From JAPLXD01 sp043802865 (lineage in GTDB: Bacteria; Patescibacteriota; Minisyncoccia; Moranbacterales; UBA11712), in the NCBI GenBank assembly GCA_043802865.1, contig JAZDKQ010000038.1, positions 1 to 21,813 on the forward strand: 21,813 nucleotides of DNA. Direction: 5' to 3'. The notes under the pieces are model-generated. The model worked only from the letters and a program-made list of their open reading frames with translations. It did not search any database and was not told the DNA's origin. The stretch's first letter is position 1. The number at the start of each line of letters is the position of its first letter. Of this stretch, positions 5,932 through 12,105 are shown piece after piece. Position numbers and translations under genes: made by a program.

Positions 5932-7677
5932 CTACATTCCCATTCCCATCCCGCTCATATCCGACATGCCGCCGTCTTTTCCTTTCTTTTCCGGAATGTC
6001 CGTGACAACCGCTTCGGTTGTGAGAAGCATCGCAGCCGCCGAAACGGCGTTTTGAAGAGCGCTGACAACAACCTTGGTCGGGTCAATGATGCCGGCCTCA
6101 AACATATTCACAAAATGAGGCATATCAAGATTTGCATCATAACCTAATTCTGTATTTGCTGCTTCATTTAGTTCGTTTATATGAAGCGTTTGAGTAATTT
6201 CTTTGCCTGTTTCTATATCTATACTCTTCTGAGTTTTCCTTACTTTTTTAAACCTATTTTGAATCTCAAAAATTCTAGATAAAACTACCTCGGGTGATTG
6301 TCCAGCATTTATGGCAATTTGGGCAATTGGAGCACTTAACGCTCCCTTAAATATTTCTATAGCAGCTCTTTCTTCCTGTCTCATAGAGCCTTCAGCAACG
6401 CTAATTAATTCCACTGATTCATTAAGTAGCGCAATCCCGCCACCAGGAACAATTCCGTCCTCTAGTGCCGCTTTCGTTGCTTCAACTGCATCTTTCACTC
6501 GATGTTCTTTTTCTTTTTGCTCAATTTCCGTAGCCGCGCCCACTTTGATGACAGCCACGCCTCCGGACAATTTTCCAAGCCGTTCTTGCAATTTTTCTTT
6601 GTCAAAATCACTTGTTGCTTTTTCAATTTGCTTTTTGAGCTGCGTTACCCGCATTTCAATATCTTTTTTCTTTCCCTTTCCGTCCACAAGCGTCGTATCA
6701 TCCTTCGTTGAAACAATTCTTCCCGCTTTCCCAAGATCTTCGAGCGTCACTTTTTCCAATTTCATTCCTCTTTCCTCGGAAATTACCTGCCCGCCGGTGA
6801 GAATGGCGATATCCTCAAGCATCGCTTTTCGGCTGTCGCCAAAACCGGGCGCTTTCACCGCCAGAACATTCAAAACTCCGCGGAGCTTGTTCAGCACAAT
6901 GGTCGTCAAAGCCTCGCCTTCAATATCTTCGGCGATGATTACCATTTCTTTCTTTCCGGTTTGGGCTATTTTTTCCAAAATCGGCAAAATTTCCTGAACG
7001 GAAGATATTTTTTTGTCCGTGATGAGAATCTGCGGGTCTTTGAGCTCCGCTTCCATTGATTCGGCGCTTGTGATCATATATGGAGAGACATATCCTTTGT
7101 CGAATTTCATTCCTTCGACAACTTCTTCCTTTAAACCAAAAGTTTGTGATTCCTCGACCGTTATCACGCCCTCTCTTCCAACTTTTTCGATGACTTTTGC
7201 AATCATTTTTCCGACTTCCGGATCCTGGGCTGAAATTGTTGCTACTTGCTCGATCGCTTTTCCACTTACATCCCTAGAACTTTTCTTGAGATTACTAGAA
7301 ACTCGATTGGATAATTTTAAGAGGGCATTTTTGAGCTCAATAACATTGATTCCCTTCGAAATGAATTTCGCGCCAGATTCCACAATTGATTGCGTCAAAA
7401 TTGTTGCCGTCGTTGTCCCATCCCCCGCCGCATCGTTCGTCTTGTTCGCAACTTCTTTCACAAATTCCGCGCCGATGTTTTCGAATTTGTCTTCGAGATC
7501 TATTTCTTTAACAATCGTCACCCCATCGTTCGTCACCACCGGAGAACCAAATCCCCGATCAAGAACCACGTTTCGCCCCTTCGGCCCAAGTGTCACCCGC
7601 ACTGCGTCAGCAACTTTGTCGATCCCGTCTTTGATGCGACGCCGCGCGTCTTCGTCAAATTTGATCTGTTTTGCCAT
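5932..7677 (-). CDS. groEL: 60-kDa chaperonin GroEL
   Basis: The protein is 581 residues against about 545 for most GroELs. The equatorial signatures LGPKGRNVVLD and NDGVTIVKEI, the ATPase loop DAAGDGTTTAT, the apical domain, the chaperonin signature around AAVEEGIVPGGG-like LEDGIVPGGGIAL, and the Gly-Met C-terminal tail are all present. It forms a double-ring folding chamber. About 37 extra residues lie between GQSPEVV (459-465) and IIDPTKV in the equatorial domain, rich in Lys, Thr and Ile. The DNA there uses AGA/AGG, ATA and TTA codons unlike the rest of the gene: 35% GC over 6121-6420 against 48% over 6661-6960. There is no groES next to it. Expression is probably heat-regulated through the CIRCE-like operator in its leader. 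The start is ATG with no clear Shine-Dalgarno. Confidence 0.97.
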   Translation of the reverse strand: MAKQIKFDEDARRRIKDGIDKVADAVRVTLGPKGRNVVLDRGFGSPVVTNDGVTIVKEIDLEDKFENIGAEFVKEVANKTNDAAGDGTTTATILTQSIVESGAKFISKGINVIELKNALLKLSNRVSSNLKKSSRDVSGKAIEQVATISAQDPEVGKMIAKVIEKVGREGVITVEESQTFGLKEEVVEGMKFDKGYVSPYMITSAESMEAELKDPQILITDKKISSVQEILPILEKIAQTGKKEMVIIAEDIEGEALTTIVLNKLRGVLNVLAVKAPGFGDSRKAMLEDIAILTGGQVISEERGMKLEKVTLEDLGKAGRIVSTKDDTTLVDGKGKKKDIEMRVTQLKKQIEKATSDFDKEKLQERLGKLSGGVAVIKVGAATEIEQKEKEHRVKDAVEATKAALEDGIVPGGGIALLNESVELISVAEGSMRQEERAAIEIFKGALSAPIAQIAINAGQSPEVVLSRIFEIQNRFKKVRKTQKSIDIETGKEITQTLHINELNEAANTELGYDANLDMPHFVNMFEAGIIDPTKVVVSALQNAVSAAAMLLTTEAVVTDIPEKKGKDGGMSDMSGMGMGM

Positions 7678-7708
7678 TTTTTTTGAAATTTAAATTATTA
7701 ATTTATAT

Positions 7709-7735
7709 TTAGCACTCATAGCCTCCGACTGCCAA
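7709..7735. promoter_or_regulatory. CIRCE-like HrcA operator upstream of groEL
   Basis: The plus strand reads TTAGCACTC, nine bases, then GACTGCCAA. The CIRCE consensus is TTAGCACTC-N9-GAGTGCTAA, so one arm is perfect and the other matches 7 of 9 with the correct spacer. It covers the expected transcription start of the groEL promoter, the classic position for HrcA repression. hrcA itself is not in the window. Confidence 0.85.
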
Positions 7736-7740
7736 TTGTT

Positions 7741-7768
7741 ATTATAGAAAAATATCTTTTGTTGTCAA
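7741..7768 (-). promoter_or_regulatory. Sigma70 promoter of groEL
   Basis: On the minus strand TTGACA (7763-7768) and TATAAT (7741-7746), both perfect consensus hexamers, are separated by 16 bp. The start site would fall near 7733, inside the CIRCE-like element. The leader would be about 55 nt and AT-rich. Confidence 0.9.
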
Positions 7769-7779
7769 GAAGTTAGAAG

Positions 7780-7816
7780 GGGGGCCCGCGGATTTTTCAA
7801 TCCACCGACAGCCCCC
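7780..7816 (-). terminator. Strong hairpin ending the uvrA-side transcription unit
   Basis: GGGGGC (7780-7785) pairs with GCCCCC (7811-7816), and an inner stem GGATT/AATCC closes on a short loop. The hairpin lies 6 bp after the stop of the unrecognised gene and just before the groEL promoter, a good insulating position. The following bases (CCTTCTAACTTCTTG on the minus strand) are only moderately T-rich, so termination may be partial. Confidence 0.5.
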
Positions 7817-7821
7817 GATTT

Positions 7822-8208
7822 TCAAAAAATTCCGATGAGATATCTGACACCTTTTTCCCGCGCCTTGTCCATCAATTTATGATCTTTCAAGATCGCATAG
7901 GGTTGATTAACAATCCAAGCCTGATGCATAAAATCTGAAAGTTTCTTCAGCTTGATTTCCATTTGCGGGAAATGCAACAGAAGTTCTGCACGCAAGTCCT
8001 GCGCCATGGACAAGCGGACGCTCCCAATAGGTTCCCAGACGATGAGCATCTTGCTGTCTTGGAAAACTCGCTCTGTATCCTGTTTTATACCCTCACAAAG
8101 CCAAGAAACAAGGCGCTGGAAACGATTCCACGTTTCGGGCGTTCCCACGGCAACGCTACCCTGTGCCTGAAAAAACATATTGCCTTCAATGAAATATATC
8201 AGTTTCAT
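7822..8208 (-). CDS. Conserved-looking small protein of unknown function
   Basis: I do not recognise this 128-residue protein. It starts MKLIYFIEGNMFFQAQG and ends in KGVRYLIGIF, with alternating strands and helices suggesting a compact soluble alpha/beta fold. It has no signal peptide, membrane helix or metal motif. The ATG at 8208 is chosen because a purine-rich GGAGGGAAGGGG tract lies directly upstream. A TTG start at 8244 with AAAGGAG 11 nt upstream is the alternative and would overlap the previous gene by 11 bp. It is the last gene of a minus-strand unit behind uvrA and the nucleotidyltransferase-like gene, and ends in TGA before a GC-rich hairpin. The body length and codon use support a real gene; no function can be assigned. 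Confidence 0.72.
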   Translation of the reverse strand: MKLIYFIEGNMFFQAQGSVAVGTPETWNRFQRLVSWLCEGIKQDTERVFQDSKMLIVWEPIGSVRLSMAQDLRAELLLHFPQMEIKLKKLSDFMHQAWIVNQPYAILKDHKLMDKAREKGVRYLIGIF

Positions 8209-8233
8209 CACCCCTTCCCTCCCTCGCAAATTT

Positions 8234-9169
8234 TTATAGAACAATATCTTTTATTCTCCTTTGAAACTCCTCCTCAATCCGCACGCCTTGCGGTTCGGGG
8301 AGGAATATCAAATTTTCGTCCGTCGCTTTGATATATGCGCCTACCTTTTGCGTCAAGGGATTGTGCTCGATCCGGGCGATTTGATGGCGCTTCTGCCAGG
8401 ATTCAATTCTATCACCCCAAAACAAATTTATCAAGCTTTCAAATGTTTGTTGAATAACCTGCTGTAGAGATTTAACCTCTACAAAATATCTGGCCGGCTT
8501 CAGTTCCGGCACATCCCAATTCGGCTTGAATTTTTTTATCCAAGCACGGTTTGTTTCACAGAATCTTTGAAAAACATTATGCCCAAATATCGGATATATA
8601 AAGCTATATTCATTAGCCGCAAAGAGGTCTTTCCGCTGGATTTCAAGACTTCCGGTTGTAGCGAAATAATTTAAACAGATTCTATTTATAATTTTTTTTC
8701 CGTGCCGGCGTTTGCCCAATATATGCACCAATAGCGTCACTAACAATCGCCCCGTAAAAATTCGGCCTTTCTTCAAAACAACAAAAAAATCTATATCACT
8801 GTTTTTTTCCGAATTCTTCATCGCGAGCGTCCCCGTCACCGCAATCATCCGGACGAACGGAACAAGTCGCAGCCACCGCACCACTTTTTCTGCGATCTCG
8901 AATTTCACAATCGAATTTTTGTCGCTTTGAATTCTTTTCGAGACCAGATCTTTTCGGCCTTTCAAAAAATAGAACCCGCGGAATTCTTCGATGCTTTTTT
9001 TCAACTCATCATTCTCCAGCGCTTCGATAATCTCGCCTAATGTACAACTATTTTCCGCCAAAAGATATTTCCAGACCTCGAAAGAAGTGAGAGGGAAATC
9101 TAAAATATCATAATATATAATCGTTGATAAGATATTTTTTCTGATATTATTCGCATCGATCACAAGCAA
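8234..9169 (-). CDS. Nucleotidyltransferase-like protein (Pol beta superfamily)
   Basis: This is a 311-residue protein. Residues 12-75 resemble a winged-helix region (ILDFPLTSFEVWKYLL). Then VTGTLAMKN-(x)-SDIDFFVV at about 112-131 gives the polymerase-beta-type nucleotidyltransferase hallmark: a Thr/Gly turn followed by Asp125-x-Asp127. The C-terminal half is helical and basic (GKRRHGKK). A third catalytic acid is not obvious, so it may be active on an unknown substrate or be a degenerate member. The start is TTG immediately after the uvrA stop; a GTG two codons later is possible. The direct abutment suggests translational coupling to uvrA, but a role in DNA repair is only a guess. Antitoxin/toxin MNT-HEPN pairing was considered, but the next gene does not show the HEPN Rx4-6H motif clearly. 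Confidence 0.78.
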   Translation of the reverse strand: MLVIDANNIRKNILSTIIYYDILDFPLTSFEVWKYLLAENSCTLGEIIEALENDELKKSIEEFRGFYFLKGRKDLVSKRIQSDKNSIVKFEIAEKVVRWLRLVPFVRMIAVTGTLAMKNSEKNSDIDFFVVLKKGRIFTGRLLVTLLVHILGKRRHGKKIINRICLNYFATTGSLEIQRKDLFAANEYSFIYPIFGHNVFQRFCETNRAWIKKFKPNWDVPELKPARYFVEVKSLQQVIQQTFESLINLFWGDRIESWQKRHQIARIEHNPLTQKVGAYIKATDENLIFLPEPQGVRIEEEFQRRIKDIVL

Positions 9170-11971
9170 TTATCTTAAGTATTTCCCTGTCCACGTCTTC
9201 GCTTTCTTCATATCCTTCGGCGTTCCTTCAAAAACCAAATACCCTCCCTCTATTCCGCCTTCAGGGCCAAGTTCGATAACCCAGTCGGCCGCGCGAACAA
9301 CGTCCAGATTATGCTCAACAATCAAAACCGTGTTTCCTTTTTCGACCAGCTCGTCAATGATCTTGAGAAGTTTTGCCACGTCCCCGAAATGAAGGCCGAT
9401 TGTCGGCTCGTCGAGAATGTATAATGCTTTCCCGTTTGTCCGGCGGGCCAGCTCGGTCGCGAGTTTGATACGCTGCGCTTCACCGCCCGAAAGATACATC
9501 GCCGACTGGCCGAGCTTCAAATATCCAAGACCGACCCGGTTCAGTGTCTCAAGCTTCTCCGCCACGAGCGGATGATTTTGAAAAAACCGCCAGGCATAGT
9601 CGACGCTCATATCAAGCACCTCGGCAATATTCGCCCCCTGATGCTCGACCGCCAAAACTTTCTGGCTGAAACGCGTCCCGCCGCAAGCTTCGCAGGGAAC
9701 ATAGATATCCGGCAAAAGGTGCATCTCGATCTTCTTTTGTCCTTCTCCCTGGCAAACCTCGCACCGCCCGCCTCTCATATTGAAACTGAAATGCGTCGCG
9801 TTGAGATTCATTTTTTTGGCCTCTGGAGCGGCCGCAAAAATTTCCCTGATATGAGAAAAAACTCCCGTATAGGTAGCGGCGTTCGATCGCGGCGTTCGCC
9901 CGATCGGCGACTGGTCTATCTCGATCACTTTTGAAATATTTTCCAGTCCCCTTATCTTTTCATGCGCTCCTGGAATATCTTTCGCCCGGAAAAAATGCTT
10001 CCGCAAGGCTTTCCCGAGAATATCGCTCACGAGAGAGCTTTTTCCCGATCCGGAAACACCGGTGATCACCGACAGCTTTCCGAGCGGAAGAGAAATGTCG
10101 ATATTTTTCAAATTGTTTTCTTTCGCGCCGGTTATTGTTATTTTTTTTCCATTCCCTTTTCGATAAGTTTTTTTCAAAAAAACTTTGCTCTTCCCGCTGA
10201 TATATTTCGCGGTTTCCGTGTTCGCGGTCAGCAATTTTTTCGCGGGTCCGGAAAAAATAATTTCTCCTCCCTCCTCTCCCGCGCCGGGTCCCATGTCGAT
10301 TATCCAATCAGCCGATCGCATGATTTCGGCATCGTGTTCGACGACGATCACACTATTTCCTTCTTCACGAAGTTTTCTGAAAACTCCAACCAGCCTTTCC
10401 GTATCTCTTTCATGGAGGCCGACCGACGGTTCGTCAAGAATATAGAGGATTCCCGTGAGGCCCGAGCCGATCTGCACCGCCAGACGCACCCGTTGCGCTT
10501 CTCCGCCGGAAAGCGAATTGGCGCTCCGGCTCAAATTCAAGTATCCAAGTCCCGCCTCGCAAAGATTCAAAATTGTCTTTCCCGCTTCCGTGAGAATTTC
10601 TTTTATCAGTTTTTTTCCATAATCCGGAATCTCAACTACATTTTCAAGCGTTTTCAATTTTTCATTCAATTGGTCGAGGCTCGTCTCGCAAAAATCAGCG
10701 ATCGACATTCCGGAAATCAAAACCGCCAGCGATTCTTTTTTCAGCCTTCTTCCCTTGCATATGGGACAAGTCTTCACGATCATATATTTTTCCGCCTCGC
10801 CGCGAGAAAAATCAGAGCTGGCTTCTTTGTATTTTTTTTCAAGAGCGGGAACCACCCCTTCAAAGTTTTCCATGCCGTGCAAAATGATATCCAAAGCTTT
10901 TTTATCGATATTCTTCACCGGCGTATCAAGAGAAAATCCGTATTTATCGGATAATATTTTCAAACTTTCTTCAAGGCGCGAGGCGGCGCCATTGCGGACG
11001 CCCGTGATATTCCAGGGTTTGATCGCCCCTTCGCGAATGCTCAAATTTTTGTTGGGAATCACCTGGTCAAAATCCACCTCAAGTTTTGTCCCGATTCCCG
11101 CGCACGCTTCGCAGGCGCCTTCGGGGCTGTTGAAGGAAAAATGTCGCGGAGTTATTTCCAAAATTGAAACGTCGCAATTGGAACAGATCAAAAAGCGATT
11201 GTATTTCTTGTCTCCGTCCGGAAAACCGATGATCACTTCCCCGCCGCCGACTTTCATCGCCGTTTCTATCGAATCGATCAGACGTTCTCGGTCGGAAAAT
11301 TTTTCATTGAGCGTTATACGGTCAACAACCGCTTCAATTTCTCCCTCGCCATCCAAGTTTTTGATATCAAAACAAGCCTGGGTTGCCGTGACTGTCTTCC
11401 CGTCAATCCTTATCCGCGCATATCCCATTTGTTCAAAACTTGAAATAATCTCTCCGGGAGATTTTGCCCGGCTCTTTGCCGCGGCCAGAATCGCGATCTG
11501 TTTTCCCCCGCCCACCGATGAGACAGGTTCCCGTTTCATTGAAAGTATTTCATCCGCGATCTCGGACGCCGTTTTTTGGAAAAGTTCGCAGCCGCATTTC
11601 GGACAATGGGGCTTTCCGATCCGCGCGAAGAGAATGCGCAGCCAGTCATACAGCTCCGTCATTGTTCCAACGGTCGAGCGCGGACTGCGATTCACCGTGT
11701 GCTGATCGATCGCGATGACGGGCGAAAGATTTTCAATCTTGTCAACTTCCGGCCGGCGCGCAGCGGCCAGAAACTGGCGGGCATAAGCCGAAAGATTTTC
11801 GACATAGCGCCGATGCCCCTCGGCAAAAATCGTGTCAAAAGCCAAGGATGATTTCCCCGAACCAGAAAGACCGGTGACGACAACGATCTTATCGCGCGGA
11901 ATTTTCACGGAAATATTTTTGAGATTGTTCACCCGCGCGCCTTTGACAATGAGATGTGATTTGTTTGTCAC
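9170..11971 (-). CDS. uvrA: Excinuclease ABC subunit A (UvrA)
   Basis: The damage-recognition ATPase of nucleotide excision repair has 933 residues from GTG 11971. A TTG start at 11986 would add five residues, but it lies in the putative -10 region, and the GTG start gives the usual family spacing to KGARVNNLKN. Both ABC modules are intact: Walker A GLSGSGKSS near residue 35 and GVSGSGKSS near 640, and signatures LSGGEAQR near 490 and 830. Two CxxC-x19-CxxC zinc modules are visible (CSNC…CEAC near 260 and CEVC…CEAC near 735); the second contacts DNA. The insertion domain with FARIGKPHCPKCG is also present. uvrB and uvrC are not nearby. The gene is first in a unit with the nucleotidyltransferase-like and unrecognised genes. 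Confidence 0.97.
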   Translation of the reverse strand: MTNKSHLIVKGARVNNLKNISVKIPRDKIVVVTGLSGSGKSSLAFDTIFAEGHRRYVENLSAYARQFLAAARRPEVDKIENLSPVIAIDQHTVNRSPRSTVGTMTELYDWLRILFARIGKPHCPKCGCELFQKTASEIADEILSMKREPVSSVGGGKQIAILAAAKSRAKSPGEIISSFEQMGYARIRIDGKTVTATQACFDIKNLDGEGEIEAVVDRITLNEKFSDRERLIDSIETAMKVGGGEVIIGFPDGDKKYNRFLICSNCDVSILEITPRHFSFNSPEGACEACAGIGTKLEVDFDQVIPNKNLSIREGAIKPWNITGVRNGAASRLEESLKILSDKYGFSLDTPVKNIDKKALDIILHGMENFEGVVPALEKKYKEASSDFSRGEAEKYMIVKTCPICKGRRLKKESLAVLISGMSIADFCETSLDQLNEKLKTLENVVEIPDYGKKLIKEILTEAGKTILNLCEAGLGYLNLSRSANSLSGGEAQRVRLAVQIGSGLTGILYILDEPSVGLHERDTERLVGVFRKLREEGNSVIVVEHDAEIMRSADWIIDMGPGAGEEGGEIIFSGPAKKLLTANTETAKYISGKSKVFLKKTYRKGNGKKITITGAKENNLKNIDISLPLGKLSVITGVSGSGKSSLVSDILGKALRKHFFRAKDIPGAHEKIRGLENISKVIEIDQSPIGRTPRSNAATYTGVFSHIREIFAAAPEAKKMNLNATHFSFNMRGGRCEVCQGEGQKKIEMHLLPDIYVPCEACGGTRFSQKVLAVEHQGANIAEVLDMSVDYAWRFFQNHPLVAEKLETLNRVGLGYLKLGQSAMYLSGGEAQRIKLATELARRTNGKALYILDEPTIGLHFGDVAKLLKIIDELVEKGNTVLIVEHNLDVVRAADWVIELGPEGGIEGGYLVFEGTPKDMKKAKTWTGKYLR

Positions 11972-11982
11972 GATATTGATAA

Positions 11983-12012
11983 ACAATATTAAAAGGCCAA
12001 ACTAGTTGTCAA
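11983..12012 (-). promoter_or_regulatory. Putative uvrA promoter
   Basis: On the minus strand a perfect -35 TTGACA (12007-12012) is followed 18 bp later by TATTGT (11983-11988). An alternative -10, TAATAT, lies at 15 bp. A start near 11976 would leave only about five bases before the GTG codon, so the message may be nearly leaderless. An inverted repeat, ATATTG-ATAAA-CAATAT (11973-11989), overlaps the -10 and start region. Confidence 0.5.
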
Positions 12013-12025
12013 TTGTACAGGAGAA

Positions 12026-12066
12026 ATCAAAAAAAGTAAAGCCCCGCGGTGAAGCAAGGCTTTACT
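12026..12066 (-). terminator. Intrinsic terminator of the RNase J gene
   Basis: AGTAAAGCC pairs with GGCTTTACT (12035-12043 and 12058-12066), and inner GC pairs extend the stem. On the minus strand it is followed directly by TTTTTTTGATTT. It lies about 40 bp after the RNase J stop and just before the uvrA promoter. Confidence 0.88.
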
Positions 12067-12105
12067 GGGTAAATTCAGGCTATAATTTCCACATTTTGTG
12101 ATAAT

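Noticed and set aside
7822..7824. Possible TGA-as-glycine recoding, known in some CPR groups
   Set aside because: TGA here falls at the natural end of a frame, and the conserved genes carry no internal in-frame TGA.
9962..10954. Plus-strand open frames opposite uvrA
   Set aside because: They mirror strongly conserved UvrA ATPase and zinc segments and have compositionally odd translations.
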